A DNA stretch of 64,000 bases from Candidatus Vicinibacter proximus. Its GTDB lineage: Bacteria; Bacteroidota; Bacteroidia; Chitinophagales; Saprospiraceae. The notes beneath the pieces are model-generated. The model did no database searches and had not been told where the DNA came from. It saw nothing but the letters and a program-made list of their open reading frames with translations. The stretch is taken from the NCBI GenBank assembly GCA_016713905.1, contig JADJOE010000003.1, forward strand, positions 992,001 through 1,056,000. Reading direction: 5' to 3'. Made by a program: the position numbers and the translations under genes. Positions 45,113 to 55,013 of the stretch are shown here, piece by piece; the first letter of the stretch is position 1, and every line of letters starts with the position of its first letter.

Positions 45113-46468
45113 ATGTTTATTTCGAAATTTTTTAATCCACTGAAATGCCGGGTGCATTTGGCTATTTTAGCTATGCTATTTTTATTCGTTTTAAAATCTT
45201 GTATTTCAATTCCAAAACAATATAATGGCCTTAGCCCTGGCATCTGGCGGGGAACCTTTATACTTGATGACAGACGACAGCTAATTGTTACAAAAGGGAA
45301 AGATGAAGAAATCGTCAGAGATCCAAATCCTGAATCCCAAAAGACTGTAGTGCCAGTAAATTTTGAAGTGATTTATGACTCAGAGAAAGAGTTTCATATT
45401 GAATTTCTTAATGGGAAAGAAAGGATTCGTTTTGACAGTGTTGAACATGGCAGAGATATAAGAACAGGAAATGACACCTTTGTAATTCATCTGACACCAT
45501 ACGATGCTTTAATAAAGGGTATTTTTGAACACAATAAAATGGCTGGGGATTACATTGTGTTGGATAAATCCAATTACAGCATTCCTTTTCACGCAACTCA
45601 TGGCCAGTCCCATAGATTCTTCAGAACATCAGAACTTAGTTCAACTGATGTAAATGGAAAATGGCAAACGACCTTTGAAAAAGACTCTGTCGATCAGTAT
45701 TCAGGGATTGGTGAGTTTGAACAAGAGGAAAATAAAATAGTGGGAACCTTTAGGACTGAATCCGGAGACTATAGGTTTCTTGCCGGAGAAATATCAGGTA
45801 ACAGAATGTGCCTTTCAAGTTTTGATGGCGCCCACTTATTTTTATTTGATGCCGGAATTGAAAAGAATAAAATGTTTGGAACCTTTTATTCCGGGAAACA
45901 CTCAAAATCTAGTTTTGAAGCTATTCGAAACGAATCCTTCCAACTTAAAAAAGCGGATAGCATTTCGATAGCGATTGCAAAGGGTCCCATGATTTTCAAA
46001 TTTGAAAATCCAGATGGAAATCAAGTAAGTAACCTTGACTCCGAATATGAAAACAAGGTTAAAATTATACAAGTGATGGGATCATGGTGCCCGAATTGTC
46101 GTGATGAAAGTGAATTTCTCAAGAGTTATTTAAAAGAACATCCGAATCAGGAGATTGAAGTAATAGCTATAGCTTTTGAACGAAACCCTGACAAAGAAAA
46201 GGCACTTAAAAGAATTAGAGATTATAAATCTAGTTTATCACTCCCTTATCAGGTACTTTATGGAGGACAGGCAAATAAGGATTCTGCCAGTATTGCCCTA
46301 CCTCAAATCGATAAAATAAAATCTTTTCCAACCATGATTTTTCTGGACAGAGCAAATCGAATCGTAAAAATTCATACAGGCTTTGACGGTCCGGCTACAT
46401 CGGTTTATTATATGTTTAAACAAGATTTTGAAAGCACAATTTCTGACCTATTAAAACAGAAGGATTGA
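45113..46468 (+). CDS. TlpA-like thioredoxin-fold lipoprotein
   Basis: A 451-residue envelope protein. A lipobox LKSC (Cys30) follows a hydrophobic segment. Residues about 40-290 form a beta-rich region seen in Bacteroidota TlpA relatives (GIWRGTFILDD, GKWQTTFEKDS). Residues about 300-448 form a thioredoxin domain with the redox pair Cys326/Cys329 in GSWCPNCRDES and the cis-proline loop KSFPTMIFLD. It probably reduces or exchanges disulfides outside the cytoplasm. The stop overlaps the start of the next gene (TTGA), so they are co-translated. Confidence 0.9.
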   Translation: MFISKFFNPLKCRVHLAILAMLFLFVLKSCISIPKQYNGLSPGIWRGTFILDDRRQLIVTKGKDEEIVRDPNPESQKTVVPVNFEVIYDSEKEFHIEFLNGKERIRFDSVEHGRDIRTGNDTFVIHLTPYDALIKGIFEHNKMAGDYIVLDKSNYSIPFHATHGQSHRFFRTSELSSTDVNGKWQTTFEKDSVDQYSGIGEFEQEENKIVGTFRTESGDYRFLAGEISGNRMCLSSFDGAHLFLFDAGIEKNKMFGTFYSGKHSKSSFEAIRNESFQLKKADSISIAIAKGPMIFKFENPDGNQVSNLDSEYENKVKIIQVMGSWCPNCRDESEFLKSYLKEHPNQEIEVIAIAFERNPDKEKALKRIRDYKSSLSLPYQVLYGGQANKDSASIALPQIDKIKSFPTMIFLDRANRIVKIHTGFDGPATSVYYMFKQDFESTISDLLKQKD

Positions 46469-47250
46469 AAAAAAATATTTTAATCACAGGGGCCAGCTCT
46501 GGAATTGGTTTTGCCACAGCCATAAGATTTGCAAAGACCAAGCTTTATAGATTGATCATTTGTGGCCGAAGATCTGACAGAATAAATCTGCTTGCGGAGA
46601 AGCTGCACTCTGAATATGAAACAGAGGTAAGTCAATTATCTTTTGATGTGCGAAACTATGAAGAATGTGCCAAAGCAATTGCCTCACTCAAACATCCTTT
46701 TGACAAAGTGGATATTTTGTTAAACAATGCCGGATTGGCACTTGGCTTAGATTATATCCAGGATGGAAATCTAGAGCATTGGAATACCATGATTGACACA
46801 AACGTAAAGGGGCTTTTACACATGACGCAATTGATTTCTAAAGGCATGATCGAAAGGCAGAATGGGCACATCATTAATATTTGCTCAACTGCGGGAAAGG
46901 AAGTATACCCAAAAGGAAATGTTTATTGTGCATCCAAATTTGCTGTTGAAGCTCTTACAAAAGGAATACGTCAGGATTTAGTTACACACGGCATCAGAGT
47001 CGGTCAAGTAAGTCCTGGACATGTTGAAGAAACTGAATTTGCAATCAACAGATTTGAAGGCAATCAACAAAAAGCCGACATCTACAAGGACTTCACCCCA
47101 CTAAATGCATCAGATGTTGCAGATGCGATTTTTTATATGGCAAATTGTCCGCCACATGTAAACATTCAGGACATTCTGATGACTGGCACACAACAAGCTT
47201 CAGCGAGTCTTGTGGACCGAAGTGGCCGAAAATATAAGGATCAGAAATAA
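46465..47250 (+). CDS. Short-chain dehydrogenase/reductase (YdfG-like)
   Basis: The 261-residue protein is a classical SDR. The nucleotide site is TGASSGIGFATAIRFA (residues 7-22), followed by CGRRSDR (an NADP-type Arg pair) and NNAG near residue 87. The catalytic Ser lies in NICSTAGKE and the Tyr/Lys in VYCASKFAVEAL. The overall pattern resembles YdfG-type NADP-dependent 3-hydroxy acid dehydrogenases; the substrate is not certain. The start is TTG, overlapping the stop of the thioredoxin-like gene by 4 bases. Confidence 0.9.
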   Translation: MKKNILITGASSGIGFATAIRFAKTKLYRLIICGRRSDRINLLAEKLHSEYETEVSQLSFDVRNYEECAKAIASLKHPFDKVDILLNNAGLALGLDYIQDGNLEHWNTMIDTNVKGLLHMTQLISKGMIERQNGHIINICSTAGKEVYPKGNVYCASKFAVEALTKGIRQDLVTHGIRVGQVSPGHVEETEFAINRFEGNQQKADIYKDFTPLNASDVADAIFYMANCPPHVNIQDILMTGTQQASASLVDRSGRKYKDQK

Positions 47251-47302
47251 TGCAACAAAAGGATAAATCCCACAGCAAAATTTGCTCCGCAATTAACTTG
47301 AA

Positions 47303-49132
47303 ATGTCCTATAAAAATCTAAATTCATGCCTGTCTGATCTGGAAAAAACCGGACAGCTTCTTAGAATTCCTGTGGAGGTGGATCCTGATCAGGAAATTGC
47401 AGAAATACACAGAAGAATTTATCAAAAAAAAGGGCCTGCTATTCTCTTTGAAAAAGTAAAGTCAAGCCCTTTCAAAGCGGTGTCCAATCTTTACGGAACC
47501 AATGAAAGATCCGAATATATTTTTAGAGATTCTCTTTCAAAAATGGAGCATCTCATAAGACTTAAAGTAGATCCTTCAGAATTATTAAAATCTCCTATAA
47601 AAACTCTGCGTGTATTGCCTTTTCTGGTGAATGCGCTTCCCAAAAGAATAATATTTAATAAACGAGTATTGCAATTTGAAACCAAGATCAGTCAATTACC
47701 TTTGATAAAATCCTGGCCTGAAGATGGTGGTGCATTTATCACTTTACCGCAAGTTATAAGTTTTCCGCCAAATTCAAAATCACTTAAAGAGGCTAATGTC
47801 GGTATGTATCGTATACAATTGACAGGCAATCAATATCATCTGGATCAGGAGGTCGGTCTGCATTACCAATTGCATAGAGGAATTGGAATACATCATAAAG
47901 CTTTTAATCAGACGGATAAAGAATTTAAAATAAGTGTTGGCATTGGTGGGCCCCCAGCCTACTCGCTGGGCTCAATTTTCCCTTTACCTGAGGGTTTAAG
48001 CGAGATTCTTTTTTCCGGATTGCTAGGCAATAGAAGATACCCATACACTTGGCAGGATGGCTATTTTATTCCTGTAGAAGTAGATTTTTGTATAACCGGA
48101 ATTGTAGAAAAAGACCTACTTAAACCAGAAGGCCCCTTTGGTGATCATCTAGGTTATTATAGCCTTACGCATGATTTTCCAGTAATGAAAATACATAAAG
48201 TATTTCACAAGAAAGATCCAATCTGGCATTTCACAGTAGTAGGAAGACCCCCTCAGGAAGACTCCGGATTCGGACACCTTATACATGAGATGGTTAAAGA
48301 ACTTACCACAAACGAATTTCCTGGAGTAAAGGAAATTCACGCAGTGGATGTTGCAGGAGTACATCCGTTATTGCTGGCCATTGGCTCTGAAAGATATATG
48401 CCTTTTAGGGAGAAGAGCCCTGAAGAAATTCTTACCCAGGCCAATCACATACTTGGTAAAGGACAAACCTCTTTAGCTAAGTACCTCATTATCACAAGTA
48501 ATGAAGATGCCCCAAATCTAACCACAAAAAATATTCCTGAATTTTTTAATTATATTTTAAAGAGGGTGGATTGGACAAATGATCTTCATTTTTATACTAA
48601 AACCACCATCGATACACTTGATTATTCCGGTGAAAAATGGAACAGTGGATCAAAATTAGTAATTGCAGCAAATCGAAAAATCCAAAGATCACTTTCCTCT
48701 GAATTTATTGGTTTCCCAACTATTTCAAGTATTGAAAAAGTAAAATTGATTTCACCTGGGATATTGGCATTGGAAATGCCTAAATACCAAAACGCTTCGC
48801 AAGCCAAAACAGAAATAATTGAATTAAAAGAAAGACTAAAAAACTATGACACAAGTGGTTTTCCACTCATCGTAATTGTAGATGATGCAGAATTTGTTTC
48901 TATCGATTTTAATAATTTTTTATGGGTAACTTTTACCCGAAGCAATCCATCCCATGATATTTTTGGCTTAGGGGAATTTATTGAAAACAAGCATTGGGGT
49001 TGTCGTGGAGCCTTAATCATTGATGCGCGTAAAAAACCTCACCATGCTCCTGAATTAGTTGCCGATAAAGAAGTTGAATCAAAAGTGGACCATTTATTTC
49101 ATTCTGTGGAAAGTTTAAAACCTTATGCCTAA
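47303..49132 (+). CDS. UbiD-family decarboxylase
   Basis: A 609-residue member of the prenylated-FMN-dependent UbiD decarboxylases. Seen are the N-terminal EVDPDQEIAEIHRRIYQKKG, the mid-region NVGMYRIQLTGNQYHLD and HYQLHRGIGIHH that help bind prFMN and metal, and the signature EGPFGDHLGYYS. In Bacteroidota such 600-residue forms are usually assigned to menaquinone synthesis by the futalosine-type route, but the substrate cannot be read from sequence. No UbiX prenyltransferase, needed to make the cofactor, is in the window. It overlaps the next gene by 8 bases. Confidence 0.88.
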   Translation: MSYKNLNSCLSDLEKTGQLLRIPVEVDPDQEIAEIHRRIYQKKGPAILFEKVKSSPFKAVSNLYGTNERSEYIFRDSLSKMEHLIRLKVDPSELLKSPIKTLRVLPFLVNALPKRIIFNKRVLQFETKISQLPLIKSWPEDGGAFITLPQVISFPPNSKSLKEANVGMYRIQLTGNQYHLDQEVGLHYQLHRGIGIHHKAFNQTDKEFKISVGIGGPPAYSLGSIFPLPEGLSEILFSGLLGNRRYPYTWQDGYFIPVEVDFCITGIVEKDLLKPEGPFGDHLGYYSLTHDFPVMKIHKVFHKKDPIWHFTVVGRPPQEDSGFGHLIHEMVKELTTNEFPGVKEIHAVDVAGVHPLLLAIGSERYMPFREKSPEEILTQANHILGKGQTSLAKYLIITSNEDAPNLTTKNIPEFFNYILKRVDWTNDLHFYTKTTIDTLDYSGEKWNSGSKLVIAANRKIQRSLSSEFIGFPTISSIEKVKLISPGILALEMPKYQNASQAKTEIIELKERLKNYDTSGFPLIVIVDDAEFVSIDFNNFLWVTFTRSNPSHDIFGLGEFIENKHWGCRGALIIDARKKPHHAPELVADKEVESKVDHLFHSVESLKPYA

Positions 49133-50477
49133 AATGAAGGTTCATCCGGAATTTAAAATCATTATGGAAGAAATTCTGGGTGATGACTACACACTTTTTG
49201 CCGATTCCCTGAGTGAAAAGCCGCCTGTCAGTGTCCGATTGAATCCATTAAAACCTTATAACAATCTATTTTTGGGAAATAAGGTCACCTGGGCCAATCA
49301 TGCATTTTATCTCCATGAAAAACCAATTTACACATTGGATCCATATTTTCATGCAGGACATTACTATCCGCAGGAAGCCTCATCCATGATTATTGAATCG
49401 TTGGTTAAACAACTTCACCTACCTTCTAGTCCTATTGTTTTAGATGCTTGCGCAGCGCCAGGAGGAAAGACAACGCAACTTTGTACCTTATTTCCTTTTA
49501 CTTCTTTGATACATGCCCATGAATTCAATCCACACAGGAGCGAAATTCTCAGACAAAATATTGAAAAGTGGGCTTACCCAAATTGTTTAGTAAGTTATGG
49601 TCCATTACAAAACTTATCACGAAGTGGGCTAAAGTATGACCTGATCCTTATAGATGCTCCTTGTAGTGGAGAGGGTATGTTTAGAAAAGAAAATGAGGCC
49701 GGAATTCAATGGAATAAAAGTAAAATTGAAGGTTGTGTCCACATGCAAAAAGAGATATTAAAACAAATGGCTGACTTGGTAACTGATGGTGGCTATATAA
49801 TTTACTCAACATGTACATTTAATAAATTCGAAAATGAAGACAGAATTAAAAATTTTATTCAAGAAAGAGAATTTGAATCCATTAAAATTCAAGCTGTTGA
49901 TGGAATGAATTTACTGCATTCCAATGAGGACAATGTACATGTTTATAAAAGCTTTCCCCATAAAAACAAAGGAGAAGGATTTAGCTTTTCGATTTTGAAA
50001 AAACATGGAATTAATCCGGAACGAAACACGCCAAAAACCCGTATATCAAAAAAACAAACTGAACAAAAAGGAGCCGAATTTCTTGAACTTTCGAATGAGT
50101 ATTCTTCCATTACCCATCAAGGCATTGAAGTGATTTACTCATTAGATATTGAAGAATCCATCTTAAAAATTTATCATTCCGGGTTAAGGATTAAACATCT
50201 GGGTATTCCTTTAGGTCACTTTAAAGGAAAGGATTGGTTTCCTGCGCATGGATTGTCCCAATCCCCTTTTCTCAATTCAAAATTGACTCATGTTAGTTTA
50301 GAAAAAAATGTAGCTTTGGATTACCTTCGGGCCAACCAATACCAATTACCCCAAGCGCAAAGCGATCAAATTTGGCAGATTGCCCGATTTGAACAAGCTA
50401 ACCTCGGGTGGTTAAAACAAATTAATGGAAAATTTAAAAATTATCTTCCTAAAGAAATTAGAATTCATTCACTATAA
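49125..50477 (+). CDS. NOL1/NOP2/Sun-type RNA m5C methyltransferase (RsmF-like)
   Basis: The 450-residue enzyme should methylate a cytosine in rRNA or tRNA using SAM. The Rossmann-type catalytic domain (about 1-290) has LDACAAPGGKTTQL as the SAM loop, DAPCSGEGMFRKE with one active Cys, and STCTFNKFENE with the second. The C-terminal part (about 300-450), with HLGIPLGHFKGKDWFPAHG and a basic end, matches the extra domain of the YebU/RsmF group. The target site is not determinable here. It starts within the end of the ubiD-like gene and is followed after 10 bases by the M28 peptidase gene. Confidence 0.9.
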   Translation: MPKMKVHPEFKIIMEEILGDDYTLFADSLSEKPPVSVRLNPLKPYNNLFLGNKVTWANHAFYLHEKPIYTLDPYFHAGHYYPQEASSMIIESLVKQLHLPSSPIVLDACAAPGGKTTQLCTLFPFTSLIHAHEFNPHRSEILRQNIEKWAYPNCLVSYGPLQNLSRSGLKYDLILIDAPCSGEGMFRKENEAGIQWNKSKIEGCVHMQKEILKQMADLVTDGGYIIYSTCTFNKFENEDRIKNFIQEREFESIKIQAVDGMNLLHSNEDNVHVYKSFPHKNKGEGFSFSILKKHGINPERNTPKTRISKKQTEQKGAEFLELSNEYSSITHQGIEVIYSLDIEESILKIYHSGLRIKHLGIPLGHFKGKDWFPAHGLSQSPFLNSKLTHVSLEKNVALDYLRANQYQLPQAQSDQIWQIARFEQANLGWLKQINGKFKNYLPKEIRIHSL

Positions 50478-50487
50478 TCTTATTTCT

Positions 50488-52038
50488 ATGCGTCAAATTT
50501 TGATTTTCATTTTGTTTTTTGTTGGCAAAAGTTTGTGGTCTAACTCAATACCTGAATTAGAACAATGCCTTATTAAACGCAACGGGGCGGATAAAATTGA
50601 GGTCTTTTATGAGCTTAAGGATCTGGATAATCAACAGCTTGAAGTTCGCTGCAAATTATTTTGGGCAACCGGCGATCAAATCCATCAGGAAATCACGGAC
50701 ATTTCCTTTTCCGGAGATATAGGATTTCCAGTGTCTACCGGCATCGACAAAAAAATAACCATCCAAACATCCAACCCGAATGGGTTCCAAGGAGAAATAA
50801 GGCTGATTCTAAGCGCTTTTGACCGCGAAAATCTAGATGTTGCAGAAATCCTCAACCAGATTAATCTTAAAAGATACGAAAGTGATTTACAGGTCTTGCA
50901 GGGAAAACGAAACGCAGTGACCGATCCGACATTTTTACAAAAATCCAGAAACTACCTCACAGAACAACTTAATATGCACCTTCCGGTCACTGAGTTAAAA
51001 TCCGTTGTTCCCCAGTATACTTGTATAAACTATGAATCCAATCAATGGGGCACTGAAAAACCCGGTAAAATCCAAATAGTAGATGCCCATTATGATAGCT
51101 TTGGTCAATCCCCGGGGGCAGATGACAATGGTTCCGGGACTGCGGGCGTTTTGGAAATTTTGAGGGTTCTTTCCAAATACGCAGCAAAAAAGACAGTCCG
51201 TTATTTACTTTTTGATCTGGAAGAACAGGGCTTAGTTGGATCTAATATTTATGTCAATAATCAATTGAATAAAAAAGATTCCGTGGAGGCTGTTTTTAAT
51301 TTTGAAATGATTGCATATTATACAGAGAAGGAAAACACCCAAGATTTACCTACCGGATTTAACTTTCTTTTTCCGGATGCATATAACAAAGTCATTGCCA
51401 ATAAGCGCAAAGGAGATTTCATCACCAATGTTGGAAACACTAATTCAAAGAAACTAATTGAGACATTTGAAAATTCATGCAAGAACTTTGTAAGCGGACT
51501 TAAATTTATTTCGTTAGAAGTTCCTGGAACAGGCAGTATGGTTCCCGACCTTAGAAGAAGTGACCATGCAACTTTTTGGGATAAAAATATCCCCGCACTT
51601 ATGTTGACAGATGGTGCGAATTTTAGAAATAAAAATTATCACACACCGAAAGACAGCCTTAATTATCTTGATCTTACGTTTGCTACCAACACATTAAAAG
51701 CTACTGTTGCAAGCATAATTGAAGTTGCGGGAATAGAGCATGGCACCAGCAAAAGTTTCACTCTAAGCCCACAGACTAACAATGAAGATTTGGGGTTTAA
51801 TCAAACAAGATTGAATATTTTTCAGAAAAAACTTTGGATTGAATGTCCTGCCATTTGTGAAAACCTTAAACTCACCTTAACCAATCAGCAAGGTCAGATA
51901 TGTTTTGAAAAAACATTGAAAGAAGACGGCAGCAGTCAAAAAATGGTGGATTTAACTCAACTGACAGGTGGCTTGTATTTTGCAACACTATCTAAAGGCA
52001 ATCGAACGAAAACCGTTAAATGTCTACTCTATCATTAA
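50488..52038 (+). CDS. M28 family zinc aminopeptidase-like protein with T9SS-type C-terminus
   Basis: The ATG at 50488 starts a signal peptide (MRQILIFILFFVGKSLWSN), which is preferred over the longer frame that opens inside the upstream gene. The mature protein of about 500 residues has an N-terminal beta domain, then an M28 catalytic domain with ligand motifs DAHYDSFGQSPGADDNGSG, DLEEQGLVGS, FNFEMIAYY and RRSDHATFWD, and a final His in NKNYHTPKDSL. The last 75 residues (RLNIFQKKLW onward) resemble a T9SS sorting domain, though without the NPF motif. Probably a secreted exopeptidase. Confidence 0.88.
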   Translation: MRQILIFILFFVGKSLWSNSIPELEQCLIKRNGADKIEVFYELKDLDNQQLEVRCKLFWATGDQIHQEITDISFSGDIGFPVSTGIDKKITIQTSNPNGFQGEIRLILSAFDRENLDVAEILNQINLKRYESDLQVLQGKRNAVTDPTFLQKSRNYLTEQLNMHLPVTELKSVVPQYTCINYESNQWGTEKPGKIQIVDAHYDSFGQSPGADDNGSGTAGVLEILRVLSKYAAKKTVRYLLFDLEEQGLVGSNIYVNNQLNKKDSVEAVFNFEMIAYYTEKENTQDLPTGFNFLFPDAYNKVIANKRKGDFITNVGNTNSKKLIETFENSCKNFVSGLKFISLEVPGTGSMVPDLRRSDHATFWDKNIPALMLTDGANFRNKNYHTPKDSLNYLDLTFATNTLKATVASIIEVAGIEHGTSKSFTLSPQTNNEDLGFNQTRLNIFQKKLWIECPAICENLKLTLTNQQGQICFEKTLKEDGSSQKMVDLTQLTGGLYFATLSKGNRTKTVKCLLYH

Positions 52039-52529
52039 ATACCAATAAACCGTGTATTTATCTTCTTCTTGGATCAAATCTTGGAAAAAGAAAATATCAA
52101 ATAGATAAGGCTAAAGCTTTAATACAAAGTTTAATTGGTGATATCATTTCAGAATCGTCCATCTATGAAACCCAACCATGGGGAAATCTTGATCAAAAGA
52201 GTTTTCTAAACCAGGCTGTTGGAATCAAAAGTCAACTTACTCCTGAGCAAATGTTAGAGAAAATTCATGACATAGAGAAAGAAATGGGTAGATCGAGAAA
52301 GGAAAAGAACGAGCCAAGAATAATAGATATTGATATACTTTTATGGGAAAAAACGATGATCCAAAATGTAGATTTGGAAATTCCTCATCCTAGATTACAT
52401 TTGCGAAATTTTGCCTTAGTCCCTTTAATGGAAATAGCTGGAAGTCAAATGCATCCGAAGTTTCATAAAAGCATTGAAGCACTGTATGAAGAATGTGATG
52501 ACCAGTTGGAAGTTTATTTGAAAAATTAA
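52020..52529 (+). CDS. folK: 2-amino-4-hydroxy-6-hydroxymethyldihydropteridine pyrophosphokinase
   Basis: HPPK activates the pterin with pyrophosphate from ATP ahead of dihydropteroate synthase in folate synthesis. The 169-residue length is normal. Motifs are LLLGSNLGKRKYQI, YETQPWGNLDQKSFLNQAVG, EMGRSRKEKNEPRIIDIDIL (the catalytic Asp pair in IDIDIL) and PHPRLHLRNFALVPLMEIA. The start overlaps the M28 peptidase by 19 bases, and its stop touches the start of the kinase gene. It pairs functionally with folE at 1887, about 50 kb away. Confidence 0.95.
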   Translation: MSTLSLNTNKPCIYLLLGSNLGKRKYQIDKAKALIQSLIGDIISESSIYETQPWGNLDQKSFLNQAVGIKSQLTPEQMLEKIHDIEKEMGRSRKEKNEPRIIDIDILLWEKTMIQNVDLEIPHPRLHLRNFALVPLMEIAGSQMHPKFHKSIEALYEECDDQLEVYLKN

Positions 52530-53179
52530 TGAAAAAAAAAATACCATATAACTATATCTGTATTGAAGGCAATATCGGGGCCGGAAAAACAACATTAACC
52601 ACCAAATTGGCTAATGATCTGGGCAGTAAACTCATACTCGAACAATTTGCAGAAAACCCGTTTTTAGAATACTTTTATAAAGAACCAGAACGTTATGCCT
52701 TAGCGGTAGAGTTGTTTTTTCTTGCCGAAAGACAAAAGCAACTTCAAGCAACCATTATGAATAAGGACCTTTTTGCTGAGTTTACTTTGGCAGATTATTC
52801 ATTGATTAAAAGTATGTTGTTTGCAAAACACAATCTCGCTCCGGATGAATTTGCGTTGTTCCAAAGAATATTTACCTCATTGAGTCAACAAATACCCAAA
52901 CCTGATTTAATGCTTTACCTGCATCGACCGTTGGAAAAAATCAAAAAACATATTACGCAAAGGGCACGACCTTATGAAATGAATATTTCTGATCAATATC
53001 TCGAGACTGTTCAAAATTCATATTTTGATTTTTTTAAAGCGCAAACTATAATTCCTGTCCTTGTACTAGATGCGGAGCATTTTGATTTTATAGATAATCC
53101 TATACATTATGATGAAATCAAGAACATCTTAACCAACAAGTATAACCCTGGTCTTCACCACATTCGAATAATGTTTTAA
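52529..53179 (+). CDS. Deoxynucleoside kinase (dGK/dAK type)
   Basis: The 216-residue protein phosphorylates deoxynucleosides in the salvage pathway. It has a P-loop IEGNIGAGKTTLTTKLA at residues 8-24, EQFAENPFLEYFY, the ELFFLAERQKQ helix, and the LID-type arginine region ITQRARPYEMNI. The RARxxE pattern is that of deoxyadenosine/deoxyguanosine kinases of Firmicutes and Bacteroidota; the exact base preference is not assigned. It lies between folK (sharing one base) and sppA (10 bases). Confidence 0.9.
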   Translation: MKKKIPYNYICIEGNIGAGKTTLTTKLANDLGSKLILEQFAENPFLEYFYKEPERYALAVELFFLAERQKQLQATIMNKDLFAEFTLADYSLIKSMLFAKHNLAPDEFALFQRIFTSLSQQIPKPDLMLYLHRPLEKIKKHITQRARPYEMNISDQYLETVQNSYFDFFKAQTIIPVLVLDAEHFDFIDNPIHYDEIKNILTNKYNPGLHHIRIMF

Positions 53180-53189
53180 AAAATATAAA

Positions 53190-54977
53190 ATGAGACAATT
53201 TTTTAAATTTGTTTTTGCTTCTTGTTTGGGAACCATTCTTGCAGGCTTTTTACTTTTTCTAATATTGATAGCTATAGGCACAAGTATGGCTACAAAAAGT
53301 ATGGATGGAGAAGGAAGCACTTCAATTTCTGATCCATCTGTGTTAAAAATTAAGATACCTGATTTCCTTCCAGAACAAACCAACAATGTTCAATTTTCCA
53401 GTTTTAGCTTAAAAGAGCAAAAGGTATTGGGCGTGCATGACATTGCACAATGTATTATAAACGCTGCAGCTGATCCAAAGATTAAGGGTATATACATTCA
53501 TGGTTCAAACTATGCACACGGGTATGCCACATTAAAAATACTTAGAGATGCCTTGTTAAAATTTAAGGAATCCGGGAAATTTATTATGGCCTATGTTAAT
53601 TTCACTGACCATAAAAACTATTTCATAAATTCTGTAGCAGATCAAATTTATATGCATCCACTGGGCTTTGTGGAATTAAAAGGATTTGGCGCATCCATTC
53701 CTTTTTACAAAGAAATGATGGAAAAAATTGGTTTAAAATTTAACATTTATTATGCTGGAGAATTTAAATCGGCAACAGAGCCTTTCAGACTCAGCAAAAT
53801 GAGTCCTGAAAACAGGCTCCAATTATCCGAATACCTGAATGGACAATTTGCGTTGTACACTGAACAGGTGGCGAAAAGCAGAAATCTAGAATACAACAAT
53901 TTAAAAAATATTTTTGATCAATTTCTGGCTTCTTCTCCAATGAAGGCCCTGGAATATAAATTGATTGATTCTATAGCTTACGAGATAGATGCACAGAATA
54001 ACTTAAGATTTAAGCTAGGACTGCAATCCGGGGCTAAAATTAATTTTGTAAACTTAAATGATTATTTTCTGGCCAACGGAAAGTCAAAACAGGATTACAG
54101 CGCCAAAAATAAAATCGCCGTTGTTTTTGCAGAAGGAAATATAATCGATGGCCCGGGACAAGAAGGAGAAATTGGTCGAAAATACGTAAAAATCATTAGA
54201 GATATCCGCGATAACAAAAATATAAAAGCCATTGTGCTTAGAGTAAATTCTCCGGGTGGATCGGCCATGATGTCTGATGAAATATTGCGTGAGATAGATT
54301 TGGCACGTGCTGAAGGCAAACCGGTTGTAGTCAGTATGGGCGATTATGCTGCTTCAGGTGGTTACTACATCGCATGTCATGCAGACAGCATTTTTGCCAG
54401 TCCCCATACATTGACGGGTTCAATTGGTGTGTTCGCAATGATTCCGAATATAAAAACCATGACAGATGAGAAGCTCGGAATTGATTTCGATACCATTGGC
54501 ACCGGGCCAATGGCCAGCAAATTCAACCTCACTCAGAATTGGGGAACTGAAGAAGCAAAGATCATTCAAGAAAATATAGACCATACCTACCAGACCTTTT
54601 TAAAAGTAGTATCTACCGGAAGAAATATGTCTACAGATCAGGTCAATGAAATTGCAAGGGGTAGAATCTGGCTGGGTTCCAAGGCTCTTCAGAATGGCTT
54701 AGTGAATAAAATTGGAGAATTGGACGATGCTATAAAATCAGCAGCTGCTTTAGCTTCTGTGGATCGTTATAGAATAACCGAATATCCATTGCAAAAGGAC
54801 CCTGTCCAAAAATTTATCGATCAAATCAAGGGAGATGAGGAAGATTTAAGATCAACGTTAACCAAGAAGATCCTTAAAGAAAATCTTGGCACTGTTTATC
54901 CATATTACGAAGAATGGAATAACATTCAAAAAAATACCGGAGTTCAAATGAGATTACCCATTAGAATCCTGTATTAA
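53190..54977 (+). CDS. sppA: Signal peptide peptidase SppA, long form
   Basis: A membrane-anchored serine/lysine protease that degrades left-over signal peptides. At 595 residues it is the long (67K) type with two tandem repeats. One membrane helix lies at about 10-32. The catalytic Lys193 is in YAGEFKSATEPFR in the N-terminal repeat, and the nucleophile Ser389 is in DYAASGGYYIACHADSIFA in the C-terminal repeat, as expected for the two-domain active site. LRVNSPGGSAMMSDEI gives the oxyanion region. It has few close functional links to its neighbours. Confidence 0.95.
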   Translation: MRQFFKFVFASCLGTILAGFLLFLILIAIGTSMATKSMDGEGSTSISDPSVLKIKIPDFLPEQTNNVQFSSFSLKEQKVLGVHDIAQCIINAAADPKIKGIYIHGSNYAHGYATLKILRDALLKFKESGKFIMAYVNFTDHKNYFINSVADQIYMHPLGFVELKGFGASIPFYKEMMEKIGLKFNIYYAGEFKSATEPFRLSKMSPENRLQLSEYLNGQFALYTEQVAKSRNLEYNNLKNIFDQFLASSPMKALEYKLIDSIAYEIDAQNNLRFKLGLQSGAKINFVNLNDYFLANGKSKQDYSAKNKIAVVFAEGNIIDGPGQEGEIGRKYVKIIRDIRDNKNIKAIVLRVNSPGGSAMMSDEILREIDLARAEGKPVVVSMGDYAASGGYYIACHADSIFASPHTLTGSIGVFAMIPNIKTMTDEKLGIDFDTIGTGPMASKFNLTQNWGTEEAKIIQENIDHTYQTFLKVVSTGRNMSTDQVNEIARGRIWLGSKALQNGLVNKIGELDDAIKSAAALASVDRYRITEYPLQKDPVQKFIDQIKGDEEDLRSTLTKKILKENLGTVYPYYEEWNNIQKNTGVQMRLPIRILY

Positions 54978-55013
54978 TAGAAATGACTGCATGTAATTTT
55001 CTACTAATAAGGA